Assembly (NCBI GenBank): GCA_021787495.1
Contig: JAJYLX010000001.1
Span: 1 to 64,000, forward strand
Source of the DNA: Microcaldota archaeon
Lineage (GTDB): Archaea > Micrarchaeota > Micrarchaeia > Micrarchaeales > Micrarchaeaceae
Length of the DNA: 64,000 bases
Reading direction: 5' to 3'
A model generated the notes under the pieces. That model was given only the letters and a program-made list of their open reading frames with translations. It was not told where the DNA came from and ran no database searches. The stretch's first letter is position 1, and every line of letters starts with the position of its first letter. A program made the position numbers and the translations under genes. Positions 1-7,416 of the stretch are shown here, one piece after another.

Positions 1-177
1 CTAGTCCGTTTCTTTCCAGTTCTGTAACTGCATCTCCTCCTCTAACTTCTTTTGTACAAACTTGGAGAGGTTGATGCTTCTCGCCTCTATGAATCTCTGA
101 TGCCTTGGTAGTATCGTTATGGATTTGGCGATTGCCCTCCCATCAATCACCTTCTGCGTTTTTTCTTGTTTAGCCAT
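1..177 (-). CDS. small ribbon-helix-helix-like protein
   Basis: A 58-residue basic protein. Its C-terminal half (SINLSKFVQKKLEEEM) has the look of the helical part of a ribbon-helix-helix DNA-binding fold, as in many small archaeal regulators and antitoxins. I chose the ATG at 177 because a TATA-like palindrome at 197-210 lies about 25 bases upstream, giving a leaderless transcript; an in-frame ATG at 216 would add 13 residues. It is divergent from the transposase gene and shares its control region, so it may regulate that gene, or be an antitoxin or mobile-element accessory protein. The fold is inferred from pattern only. Confidence 0.55.
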   Translation of the reverse strand: MAKQEKTQKVIDGRAIAKSITILPRHQRFIEARSINLSKFVQKKLEEEMQLQNWKETD

Positions 178-189
178 ATTATGTTTATG

Positions 190-239
190 ATACATAAGGT
201 ATATATACCTTTGCATCCATAATATGCATTATACATAAG
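190..239. promoter_or_regulatory. divergent promoter with palindrome and direct repeats
   Basis: Positions 197-210 read AGGTATATATACCT, a perfect 14-bp palindrome that can serve as TATA box in both directions. The 9-mer ATACATAAG occurs at 190-198 and again at 231-239. This symmetry between a small DNA-binding-like gene and a transposase gene suggests an operator, but binding is inference. Confidence 0.5.
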
Positions 240-245
240 ATATAG

Positions 246-1424
246 ATGATGGCTATGGATAGAAGACAGCTAAAAGGACTTGAGATTGCAAGGACAGGGA
301 AGGTCGAGAAGGACTTTGACGGCTGGATAGTGCCGTCGCAAACAGACAAGAGCAAGGTCTATCATGTAGATGATAACTTTGTATGCGATTGTCCCGACTG
401 CCAGAAGCGCAAGCTGATGTGCAAGCACGGTTACGCAGCGAAGTATTCCATAAAGGTCGAGATAACCACCCCGAAAGGCACGATAATGAGGGAGAAGCGG
501 CTGACCTATCCGCAAGCGTGGGCAATATACAACAAGTGCCAAGAGAACGAAAAGCAGAGCTTCATGGAATTGTTGAAGGAAATATGCTTAGAGATAGAAG
601 AGCCTGTGCAAACCATCGGCAGACCTAGAGAATCCATGAGAGACCTTCTCTTTGCCTCTGCGCTGAAGGTCTACTCGCAGTTCTCCTTGAGACGCTTTAA
701 GACCGACCTAAAGACCGCGTTGGTTCAGAATATGGTTGGTAAGATGCCTTCAAGGTCGGCGATAAGCGAGTTCATGAACAAGGAGGAGCTAACTCCGATA
801 TTGACTAAGCTAATACAACTTTCGTCTTTGCCTCTGAAGGACTTGGAGACACAGTTCGCCATAGACAGTAGCGGTTTCCGCACCACCAAGTTCAACGAAT
901 ACTGCAAGATGAAGCACAACACAATGCAACACCACGAATGGTTGAAGTGCCACATAATGACAGGCGTGAAGACGAACATCATAACTGCAGTGAAAATAGG
1001 TCTGGAGGATTACAGCGCAGACAGCCCGAACTTCATACCTCTTCTTGACATGACGACAAAGAATGGATTTGACGTAAAGGAAGTGAGCGCAGACAAGGCG
1101 TACTCCTCGATAGCGAACTACGCTGCGGTTGACAAGCTCGGAGGCAAGGCATACATCGCCTTCAGGAACAATGCGCAGGAAAGCACGAAGATAAGCAAGC
1201 AGTCGGCATGGAACAAGATGTATCACTACTTCCAGCTAAACAGCGAGAAGTTCATGGAGAAATACCACAAGAGGAGCAACGTCGAGACAACCTTCTTCAT
1301 GATAAAATCGAAGTTCAACGACATGCTGAAGAGCAAGATGTTAAGGGCGCAGGTCAACGAACTATTGCTGAAGGTTCTGTGCCATAATATCGTAGTTGTG
1401 AATAATGAGGTTAATATAGAATGA
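246..1424 (+). CDS. SWIM zinc-finger DDE transposase
   Basis: A 392-residue transposase. Residues about 40-65 carry a SWIM-type zinc finger (CDCPDCQKRKLMCKHG: CxC, then C and H). Residues about 200-390 look like a DDE nuclease: first Asp in FAIDSSG, second in SADKAYSS, Glu in RSNVETTF, which fits the IS4/IS5-like DDE_Tnp_1 superfamily. The reading frame is intact, so the protein may be active. It starts at tandem ATGs just after the shared promoter. Its stop is only three bases from the stop of the convergent membrane gene, leaving no space for an IS end there. Codon use is more AT-rich than in the rest of the window, in keeping with recent acquisition. Confidence 0.85.
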   Translation: MMAMDRRQLKGLEIARTGKVEKDFDGWIVPSQTDKSKVYHVDDNFVCDCPDCQKRKLMCKHGYAAKYSIKVEITTPKGTIMREKRLTYPQAWAIYNKCQENEKQSFMELLKEICLEIEEPVQTIGRPRESMRDLLFASALKVYSQFSLRRFKTDLKTALVQNMVGKMPSRSAISEFMNKEELTPILTKLIQLSSLPLKDLETQFAIDSSGFRTTKFNEYCKMKHNTMQHHEWLKCHIMTGVKTNIITAVKIGLEDYSADSPNFIPLLDMTTKNGFDVKEVSADKAYSSIANYAAVDKLGGKAYIAFRNNAQESTKISKQSAWNKMYHYFQLNSEKFMEKYHKRSNVETTFFMIKSKFNDMLKSKMLRAQVNELLLKVLCHNIVVVNNEVNIE

Positions 1425-1427
1425 GAA

Positions 1428-1946
1428 TTATCTCCGTGACTGATAGTCATATTCTGCTCTATATAAACCGACACGAATCAAAGTTCCAATAGACTGTAAA
1501 ACTGCAAAGACTACATATAGAGTAAATAATGTCGTAAAGAAGAGCAGTGGAATGTTTAACCAGCCCATATCTAACTTTGCTTGTAGAGCTATAAAGGTAA
1601 GAACGTTGATTACTACACTTATTCCAGCGATGACAGTTATATACCAAAATAAAAATAAAAGTTTCCCATAAGTGTTCTTCTTTCTTAAGATATAGATAAA
1701 GTCCTTGTCTGCCAAGCTAACAATTATTGACAAGACTGCAATTACCAAAGCAATCATTGCAGCCGATATAGTCACATAAACAGTATTGGTGCTATTGAGT
1801 AGAATAGTAACTAGATTGTAATGATAAGCTAAAGCCGTTATAATTAAAGCTACAATAACCGCTCCGAGAAAATCTGGAGAAATTAGAATTTTTATACCAC
1901 CGAAACTTCTTAATAAACTGGTAAATTTAGTATCTCTATATCTCAT
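1428..1946 (-). CDS. four-helix membrane protein of accessory pair
   Basis: A 172-residue membrane protein with four likely transmembrane segments, near residues 25-45, 57-82, 98-122 and 132-158, and a short charged loop (SLADKDFIYILRKKNT) after the second. I do not recognise a named family. It overlaps the upstream 328-residue gene by four bases, so the two are translationally coupled. DNA is AT-rich. A small multi-helix membrane protein coupled to a larger soluble partner resembles sensor/effector pairs in anti-phage or abortive-infection systems; that function is inference only. Confidence 0.75.
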   Translation of the reverse strand: MRYRDTKFTSLLRSFGGIKILISPDFLGAVIVALIITALAYHYNLVTILLNSTNTVYVTISAAMIALVIAVLSIIVSLADKDFIYILRKKNTYGKLLFLFWYITVIAGISVVINVLTFIALQAKLDMGWLNIPLLFFTTLFTLYVVFAVLQSIGTLIRVGLYRAEYDYQSRR

Positions 1947-2929
1947 TTCTTATCACTTGTTTTCAAATATTTACCGAAGGCTGTAAGAATGTTGTTTACA
2001 AATTCGTCTACTGTTTTTCCTCTTTTAACATCTTCTTTAACGATTTTTGTACGAGAATAAAATGTTTTAAATCCTCCTTTATCTTTGTCTCTATACCTTG
2101 CTGAGTAATGCCCATATGCCGCATCGCCCATCGCGCGAGCAGAAGTGGCTATTCCCCCACCATTTATTTTGAGACCTTTTTTATTCCTGACTGTAAGCGT
2201 AACATTTGTCACGTCATCCTTTTTCATGCCTTCATCGAGAGGTTTGAAAATTGTGAAATCTACAGGGTTGGATGGTTTAAGACTGAAGGTCATCTGGATT
2301 ACTTCTTTATCTCTGAGGAACTCTAGAATCTCTGTTTCTTCAGTTTGGAGAGTTATCGTTAGAACAGTTAAATCCTTGAAATATTTTCTGTACATAGTTT
2401 CTATGATTTTTACAAATCTGTCTATTTGTAAATCTGGTTTTCTCTCTTCAAATATTATGCTATGCGAAGCAAAATGTATTATGAATGCAGAATATAGATT
2501 TCCGTAAGGTCTATTTGAAGTCTCTGCCTTTAAATGCCTATCCGAACTTACAATCAAATCGGTTCTTTGGTCTTTCTGCTTTACTAATCTTGCAAAGAGA
2601 ACATCCTCTTTTTGATTAATAGAAAGCATCTCTCTATCAACAAACTCCCATTTGCCATCCTCAAGAGGACTGGTGTAAGTAAAATCAGAATTGACTAGTT
2701 CTTTTAGTTTATCCTCCAGATTAAACCGCTCTGGAGAGGACATATACAGCCTTCCTATGACAAATTCGTGCTCGGCTGGTCTAGACATAGAACCCTTAGA
2801 ATCTTCAATTGGAGCTTTAATATATCTTATGCTCTTATCTGACGTAATTATAAAGTTATCTTTATATGAAGTGTATTCTGCGTCGTTTTTGTCCATAAAA
2901 GGATTCGGCTGTCCATAAAGTCGGCTCAT
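1943..2929 (-). CDS. soluble partner protein of accessory pair, unknown
   Basis: A 328-residue soluble protein with no signal peptide or membrane segment. The middle (about 140-220) has alternating strands and helices, with motifs such as IIFEERKPDLQIDRFV and LTVLTITLQTEETEIL; the C-terminal third is Lys- and Tyr-rich (YGHYSARYRDKDKGG). I cannot place it in a family with confidence; DUF4747-like or DUF4868-like defence proteins are possibilities to test. It is the first gene of a two-gene unit ending in a four-helix membrane protein. AT-rich composition and a transposase next door suggest horizontal gain. Confidence 0.75.
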   Translation of the reverse strand: MSRLYGQPNPFMDKNDAEYTSYKDNFIITSDKSIRYIKAPIEDSKGSMSRPAEHEFVIGRLYMSSPERFNLEDKLKELVNSDFTYTSPLEDGKWEFVDREMLSINQKEDVLFARLVKQKDQRTDLIVSSDRHLKAETSNRPYGNLYSAFIIHFASHSIIFEERKPDLQIDRFVKIIETMYRKYFKDLTVLTITLQTEETEILEFLRDKEVIQMTFSLKPSNPVDFTIFKPLDEGMKKDDVTNVTLTVRNKKGLKINGGGIATSARAMGDAAYGHYSARYRDKDKGGFKTFYSRTKIVKEDVKRGKTVDEFVNNILTAFGKYLKTSDKK

Positions 2930-2980
2930 AGAATCACTTTACGGACAAAGCCGCCGCGCTACCGAACAAAGGGCGGTTGC

Positions 2981-2990
2981 TATAAATATT
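2981..2990 (+). promoter_or_regulatory. TATA box
   Basis: TATAAATATT in an otherwise GC-rich spacer, about 38 bases before the ATG of the next plus-strand gene. The inverse reading AATATTTATA could also serve the minus-strand accessory pair. Confidence 0.55.
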
Positions 2991-3027
2991 TGGGTGCGGA
3001 ATTGGTTGAGAAACGAGGGACGGTGCC

Positions 3028-3324
3028 ATGGTGGGATTCAAGGAGGCGGTAAGGGCATCCTTCTCCGGCATGCTGAGGAGGAAGGAGCCCGCGGTCAGCC
3101 CGGAGGCCGCGAAGGAGGACGAGAAGAGGAGCATCGAGCTCATGTTCAGGGGCATGGACATCTACAGGGAATTCCACGCCTGGAAGAACGAGGCGTCGGA
3201 GCAGCTCGGCAGGTCCGCGGACCCCGAGGGCTCCAGGAAGCTGATAGAGACCCCGATGAAGCTGTTCGAGATAGACATGGAGGACCTGAGGGACGGCGGG
3301 AAGAAGGACAGGCAGAGGCGCTGA
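3028..3324 (+). CDS. hypothetical small charged protein
   Basis: A 98-residue, highly charged, probably helical protein without membrane segments. It follows a clear TATA box and has the strong GC preference at third codon positions seen in neighbouring genes. It marks the return to GC-rich DNA after the AT-rich island. No family recognised; convergent with the membrane protein at 3335-3652. Confidence 0.6.
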   Translation: MVGFKEAVRASFSGMLRRKEPAVSPEAAKEDEKRSIELMFRGMDIYREFHAWKNEASEQLGRSADPEGSRKLIETPMKLFEIDMEDLRDGGKKDRQRR

Positions 3325-3334
3325 CCAGCCCGCG

Positions 3335-3652
3335 CTATTCCCTGACCAGTATGACCCCTATCACGAACAGCGAGGCGCTGGCAGCGAACGAGGTCACGTT
3401 CAGGTCCAGGATCGTGCCCGGAAGGAACGGGATCGGGAACTGGATGTACGCCGTCGGTATGCAGACCCCGGTTATGTAGTCGTCGCACGCCGCCTCGTAG
3501 AACCTGTGGCCGTTGACGAACTGCGCGGTGTTCCTGAGCAGCGCGCCCATGCAGAACGAAACCAGCAGCAGGGCGAGCCCGAGCATCGCCCTCTTGTCAA
3601 GCCTCCTCCACCGCTTCGGCACGATGGACATAATCCCCCTCTTGGATCCCAT
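3335..3652 (-). CDS. two-helix membrane protein, unknown
   Basis: A 105-residue protein with a basic N-terminus (MGSKRGIMSIVPKRWRR) followed by a transmembrane segment near 24-40, an outside loop holding two Cys residues (EAACDDYITGVCIP), and a second segment near 83-103. A GGAGGTAAT ribosome-binding site precedes the ATG at 3652. The two loop Cys could form a disulfide. Function unknown. Confidence 0.6.
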   Translation of the reverse strand: MGSKRGIMSIVPKRWRRLDKRAMLGLALLLVSFCMGALLRNTAQFVNGHRFYEAACDDYITGVCIPTAYIQFPIPFLPGTILDLNVTSFAASASLFVIGVILVRE

Positions 3653-3741
3653 GGCATTACCTCCATAGCTTGGCCATGCCCAGCCTTATAATCCCATTCC
3701 GGTTGCTTCGGTTGCCGGGTCCGGCGCCGCGCCGAGAGCCG

Positions 3742-3749
3742 TTATATAC
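3742..3749 (+). promoter_or_regulatory. TATA box of PIF1-like helicase gene
   Basis: TTATATAC about 25 bases before the ATG at 3770. This spacing supports a leaderless transcript and argues against the in-frame TTG at 3752. Confidence 0.6.
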
Positions 3750-3769
3750 CCTTGCGCGAAAATACGAGC

Positions 3770-5089
3770 ATGAGCATCCAGCACAAACTCTCCAATGAGA
3801 TAGACCTCAACGGCGAGTTCCGGTCGATCCTGGACGACATGGAGAACACCGGCAGGAACATGCTCATAACCGGCAAGGCGGGCACGGGCAAGTCCACGCT
3901 GCTCGAGTACTTCCGCTCCGTCACGCTGAAGAACGTGGCGGTGCTGGCCCCGACCGGCGTGGCCGCGCTGAACGTGCGGGGCCAGACGATACACTCCTTC
4001 TTCCACTTCAAGCCTGACATAACCCCGGACTCGGTGCACCGGGTCGGCAGGATACAGTCGTTCATGTACAAGGCGCTCGACGCGATAATAATCGACGAGA
4101 TCTCGATGGTTCGCGCCGACCTCTTCGACTGCATGGACCGGTTCATGAGGCTGAACGGCCGCGACTCCTCGATGCCGTTCGGCGGCGCGCAGCTCATACT
4201 CATAGGCGACCTCTACCAGCTGCCGCCCGTCGTGACCAGGGACGAGGAGGACATATTCAAGGGCCACTACGCCAGCCAGTACTTCTTCGACTCCCACGCG
4301 TTCGGGCAGATGTCGTTCGAGCACGCGGAGCTGAGGACGCACTACAGGCAGAGGGACGAGAGGTTCATAGCGCTGCTCAACGCGATAAGGACGAACAGCG
4401 CGACGGACGCGCACATCCGCGAGCTCAACGACCGCTACGACCCGATCTTCAGGCCGAAGGAGTCCGACACCTACATAACGCTGACGTCGACGAACAGGCT
4501 GGCGGACGAGATAAACGCGGACCACCTGTCGAAGCTGTTCGGCGTCCCCCACTCGTACCGCGGGCAGATAACCGGGGAGTTCGACCGGAAGCTGCTGCCG
4601 ACGGACGAGACCCTCACGCTGAAGCAGGGGGCGCAGGTCATGCTGCTCAACAACGACAAGGAGAAGCGCTGGGTGAACGGGAGCATAGGGAAGATAGAGT
4701 CGATAGCGCACTACGAGACCGGGGACGAGGTGAGGGTGGCGCTGCTCGACGGCAGGACCGTCGACGTGGGCACCTACGCCTGGGACCTCTACCACTTCTC
4801 GTACGACGAGGTCCTGCGGAAGCTCGTGTCGAAGAAGATAGGCAGCTTCACGCAGTACCCGATAATGCTCGCATGGGCGGTGACGATCCACAAGAGCCAG
4901 GGCAAGACCTTCGACAAGGTCATCGTGGACGTGGGCCGCGGCACGTTCGCGCACGGCCAGCTCTACGTCGCGCTCAGCAGGTGCACCACCCTGGACGGGC
5001 TGGTGCTGCGCAACCTGGTCAAGAGGGAGCACATAATCATGGACGGGAGGGTCGTGCGGTTCCTTTCGGGGCTGGAGGGCCGCCGCTGA
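3770..5089 (+). CDS. PIF1-like ATP-dependent DNA helicase
   Basis: A 439-residue superfamily 1B helicase of the PIF1/RecD2 type, expected to translocate 5'-3' on DNA and to act on forks, R-loops or G-quadruplexes. Visible motifs: Walker A GKAGTGKST (35-43), Walker B IIIDEISMV (106-114), motif III LYQLPPV, Arg-rich motif IV-like HYRQRDERF, and the C-terminal TIHKSQGKTFDKV and LYVALSRC motifs typical of the family. No extra N- or C-terminal domains. PIF1 helicases are patchy in archaea; their presence fits a GC-rich genome. Start chosen by TATA spacing. Confidence 0.92.
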   Translation: MSIQHKLSNEIDLNGEFRSILDDMENTGRNMLITGKAGTGKSTLLEYFRSVTLKNVAVLAPTGVAALNVRGQTIHSFFHFKPDITPDSVHRVGRIQSFMYKALDAIIIDEISMVRADLFDCMDRFMRLNGRDSSMPFGGAQLILIGDLYQLPPVVTRDEEDIFKGHYASQYFFDSHAFGQMSFEHAELRTHYRQRDERFIALLNAIRTNSATDAHIRELNDRYDPIFRPKESDTYITLTSTNRLADEINADHLSKLFGVPHSYRGQITGEFDRKLLPTDETLTLKQGAQVMLLNNDKEKRWVNGSIGKIESIAHYETGDEVRVALLDGRTVDVGTYAWDLYHFSYDEVLRKLVSKKIGSFTQYPIMLAWAVTIHKSQGKTFDKVIVDVGRGTFAHGQLYVALSRCTTLDGLVLRNLVKREHIIMDGRVVRFLSGLEGRR

Positions 5090-5149
5090 GGCGTGAAGAA
5101 GGCATAAATATCACGTTTGCTGAGTTGCAAGCGTGGTCCGGTGCCGGAA

Positions 5150-5413
5150 ATGGAGAGGAATGCCGAGCCCCGCGCTTCGGCGGGGGACGGAAATCAGGGC
5201 GAGGCGTGGCGCGACGGCCCGCGCCTCAGGCGGGAGGTCCGCACGCCGGGCGACATCGTCCCGCAGCTGAAAGCCGCGGCCGCGACTGCGCTCTTCGTCG
5301 CCGCGCTCATACTGCTTACCCCTTCGGAGTGCGGCGGCGCGAAGGAAGCCGGCCCGCATTACGCGCCAACGGAGATGCGCGCGCCCCAGAGGGCCGCGCC
5401 GCTGAGGCGCTAG
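5150..5413 (+). CDS. possible small single-pass membrane protein
   Basis: An 87-residue frame starting at ATG 5150 (an in-frame GTG at 5141 is possible). It has a charged N-terminal half and one hydrophobic segment (LKAAAATALFVAALILL). A TATA-like CATAAATATC at 5103-5112 lies upstream. The opposite strand is also open here, so this may be a chance frame in GC-rich DNA. No family recognised. Confidence 0.4.
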   Translation: MERNAEPRASAGDGNQGEAWRDGPRLRREVRTPGDIVPQLKAAAATALFVAALILLTPSECGGAKEAGPHYAPTEMRAPQRAAPLRR

Positions 5414-5418
5414 CCTCA

Positions 5419-6000
5419 TCACGGTTTTGCGTGCCTTGAGAGAGCATCCCCGACCTTCTTCTCGCGTTCAGGCCCTTTGTCGTGCCCGATCTTATCCCCG
5501 ACCTTGTAGATTCCGGTTCCAGACCTGAAGACCGCGGGTCCCTCGCTCTCGTCTGCCCTGGCCTCCAGCACCTCCCCTATGAACATGACGTGGTCGCCCA
5601 CCTTCTCGTACTTGACGAGCCTGCACTCGAGGTTGAGCACCGCCCCCTCCACCATGTACGCGCCTATCCTGGCGGCCTTGTAGAACCTGAAGCCGAGCTC
5701 CTCCAGCGCCGCGACCTTGTCGGTCTTCTTGCCCGAGGAGTGCCCCGCTATGTCGACCAGCTCCGTCTGCGACTCGGACGCGAGGCTGACGCCGAACTCG
5801 CCCGACTCGATTATGTTGTCCGCGGTCGCATCGTAGTCATGGACGTTGACCGCGACCATCGCCGGGCTGTACGATATGTGGTGCGTCCACTCCGCGGTCA
5901 TTATGTCGTGCCCCCACTTGCCGCTGCTGGTAACCAGCCCGAGGTTCGTCACGAACTGCCTGGATTCCGCCTCTCCGTATTTCATCTCCATCTCGATCAC
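5419..6000 (-). CDS. flavin reductase-like FMN-binding protein
   Basis: A 193-residue protein of the flavin reductase-like split-barrel fold (flavoredoxin group), which binds FMN and passes electrons from NAD(P)H or ferredoxin partners. Typical features are the N-terminal LVTSSGKWGHDIMTAEW strand-turn, where the flavin phosphate binds, the SPAMVAVNVHD strand, GEFGVSLAS, and the ending FRSGTGIYKVGDKIG. The last 15 residues are charged. The gene ends beside the small DUF5320-like gene but is probably transcribed with it, since both run on the minus strand with a 24-base gap. Confidence 0.85.
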   Translation of the reverse strand: MIEMEMKYGEAESRQFVTNLGLVTSSGKWGHDIMTAEWTHHISYSPAMVAVNVHDYDATADNIIESGEFGVSLASESQTELVDIAGHSSGKKTDKVAALEELGFRFYKAARIGAYMVEGAVLNLECRLVKYEKVGDHVMFIGEVLEARADESEGPAVFRSGTGIYKVGDKIGHDKGPEREKKVGDALSRHAKP

Positions 6001-6024
6001 GCAAGCAAAAAATGGAGGGAAGGA

Positions 6025-6222
6025 TCAGTTGTCCTTCCCCAGAGCCTTTATGCGCTCGTCCACCGCCTTCAGCTCGTTCTGCAGGCTGTCCTTGTACTCC
6101 TTGAGGATCTCCGCCTTCTCGTCCTTCGTGAGGAACCTCCTCACCTCCATTCCGAATCCCTGGCCGCATCCGCAGCCCTCGTACGCTCCTCCGTGCATCT
6201 CGTCACCCATCATATAGGACAT
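6025..6222 (-). CDS. small DUF5320-like protein
   Basis: A 65-residue protein: a Gly/Cys-rich N-terminal part (GGAYEGCGCGQGFG) followed by a charged coiled-coil helix (about 30-62). This arrangement resembles DUF5320-type small proteins, often found next to PadR regulators. I chose the ATG at 6222 because the central TATA sequence at about 6245 puts the transcription start there; ATGs at 6213 and 6210 are alternatives. It is divergent from the PadR gene and shares two operator-like repeats, so PadR probably controls it. The two close Cys may bind a metal. Confidence 0.65.
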   Translation of the reverse strand: MSYMMGDEMHGGAYEGCGCGQGFGMEVRRFLTKDEKAEILKEYKDSLQNELKAVDERIKALGKDN

Positions 6223-6273
6223 GCTATATTGGTGCCGCCAAGGGTTTATAAACATATAGGACATCATATATGT
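6211..6273. promoter_or_regulatory. paired PadR operator candidates and shared TATA
   Basis: The 12-mer CATATAGGACAT occurs at 6211-6222 and 6253-6264. Each copy sits in an inverted repeat: ATATAG/CTATAT (6212-6217 and 6224-6229) and ACATATA/TATATGT (6252-6258 and 6267-6273). Between them TTTATAAA (about 6245-6252) can act as TATA box both ways. PadR proteins bind such AT-rich dyads and usually repress themselves, so autoregulation plus control of the divergent gene is likely. Confidence 0.65.
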
Positions 6274-6283
6274 AGCTGGTTAT

Positions 6284-6586
6284 ATGAAGAGCGCCGAATG
6301 CTGCGATATGCGCGGCTTCCTCTCGTTCCAGATCCTGTGGCTCCTCTCGAAGAGGGAGATGTGCGGCGAGGAGCTGGCTGGGGAGATAGGGAAGAGGCGC
6401 GGGGAGAGGCCCAAGGCCGGCACCATCTATCCTGCGCTGCGCGCCCTAAGGGCGGGCGGCATGATCGCGGGGAAGGAGGACGGGAAGATGGTCGTCTACT
6501 CCCTTACGGGCCGCGGCCGCGCGGCGGTGCAGGTCGCCAAGGCGCGGTTCATACGCTCGTTCGGAGACATACTCGCGGAGCGGTGA
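6284..6586 (+). CDS. PadR-family transcriptional regulator
   Basis: A 100-residue winged-helix protein. The PadR signature is clear: GFLSFQILWLLSKREMCGEEL (helices 1-2; shown here as one stretch at residues 11-31), then the wing region with TIYPALRALRAGGMI and VYSLTGRGRAAV. There is no large C-terminal dimer domain, so it belongs to the short PadR type. It starts leaderless just after two operator-like dyads. Regulation of itself and of the divergent DUF5320-like gene is inferred from position. Confidence 0.88.
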   Translation: MKSAECCDMRGFLSFQILWLLSKREMCGEELAGEIGKRRGERPKAGTIYPALRALRAGGMIAGKEDGKMVVYSLTGRGRAAVQVAKARFIRSFGDILAER

Positions 6587-6653
6587 CACGCACCCTACAT
6601 GTCGGCCGGCGCTCGTTTATTTAAAGCCGGGCGGCAGAAGTCTGAACGGTTCT

Positions 6654-7133
6654 ATGGCGGGTTCCAGGAGGGGGAAGCCCCCGAAGATATGGGCCGCTGG
6701 GATAGTGGTCGCTGCCGCGATAGTGATCGCCATTCTCGTGGTCTCGTACTCGTTCAACAACTCCGTGCAGGGCCGCTCCAGCAACCAGCCGTGCGTCCCG
6801 CAGTCGGGCTTCTACTGCCAGGACGTGGTGTTCCACAACGGCGTGCTGTCCTTGAGGTTCGGCCAGGGCACTGGGACGGACTGGACCTCTGGCGTCCTGT
6901 ACTTCGTGCCGTACGGGCAGCCGTACGACCAGAAGGCCGACACCTACTCCGAGATATCCGGGCTGGACAACAGGGTGTTCAACGTCACCATAGCGATCCC
7001 GAGCAGCGTCGCGTCGGGCTCCCCCGGATCAGAACTGGTAGGGTTCCTTTACGTGAACTACACCATGGGGCTCGGGGCGAACGCGACCCATGCGCTGGAG
7101 CACGCGGCCACGATCGCGGTGCCCGCGACATGA
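6654..7133 (+). CDS. membrane-anchored extracytoplasmic protein
   Basis: A 159-residue protein with a basic start (MAGSRRGKPPK), one N-terminal transmembrane anchor (about 14-33) and an outside beta-rich domain containing a Cys pair (QPCVPQSGFYCQD) and N-glycosylation sequons (NVT, NYT, NAT). The layout resembles other surface proteins in this window (47130-48434, 58787-59557). Pilin-like or receptor roles are possible; no family recognised. A TTTATTTAAA box lies about 40 bases upstream. Confidence 0.7.
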   Translation: MAGSRRGKPPKIWAAGIVVAAAIVIAILVVSYSFNNSVQGRSSNQPCVPQSGFYCQDVVFHNGVLSLRFGQGTGTDWTSGVLYFVPYGQPYDQKADTYSEISGLDNRVFNVTIAIPSSVASGSPGSELVGFLYVNYTMGLGANATHALEHAATIAVPAT

Positions 7134-7142
7134 CGCATCGCA

Positions 7143-7412
7143 TCAGAGCAACAGGACAGCGAACAGCGCCGCGACGATGACGATGCCGGCGAGCATCAGG
7201 TTCCTGATGTTCCTGCCCTTCCTCACGTATGCTCCCGCGGCCATCGCGTCCGCGCCGAGCAGGACGGGCAGCACCGCCGAGGCGCCATCCGCCAGGGTGA
7301 ACTGGCCGCCCGGGCCTCCAGATATGAAGAGGGACAGCAGGAACATCCAGACGAAGAGTATCAGGACGCCCATGGCGAAGAGGATGGCGGCGGCAAGCTT
7401 CCTCGCGTGCAT
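7143..7412 (-). CDS. three-helix membrane protein, unknown
   Basis: An 89-residue protein with three hydrophobic segments (about 7-30, 42-61 and 70-89). It lies four bases downstream of the methyltransferase gene, so the two form a likely operon. No family recognised. Confidence 0.6.
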   Translation of the reverse strand: MHARKLAAAILFAMGVLILFVWMFLLSLFISGGPGGQFTLADGASAVLPVLLGADAMAAGAYVRKGRNIRNLMLAGIVIVAALFAVLLL

Positions 7413-7416
7413 GCCA

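Noticed and set aside
1428-2929. Assignment of the accessory pair to the Kiwa defence system
   Set aside because: Sizes fit (four-helix protein plus about 320 residues) but the gene order is reversed and I see no motif that proves KwaA/KwaB.
3686-5032. Long open frame on the minus strand opposite the PIF1-like helicase
   Set aside because: It is a shadow of the high third-position GC in the helicase gene; its protein is a monotonous Arg/Val/Leu mix without motifs.
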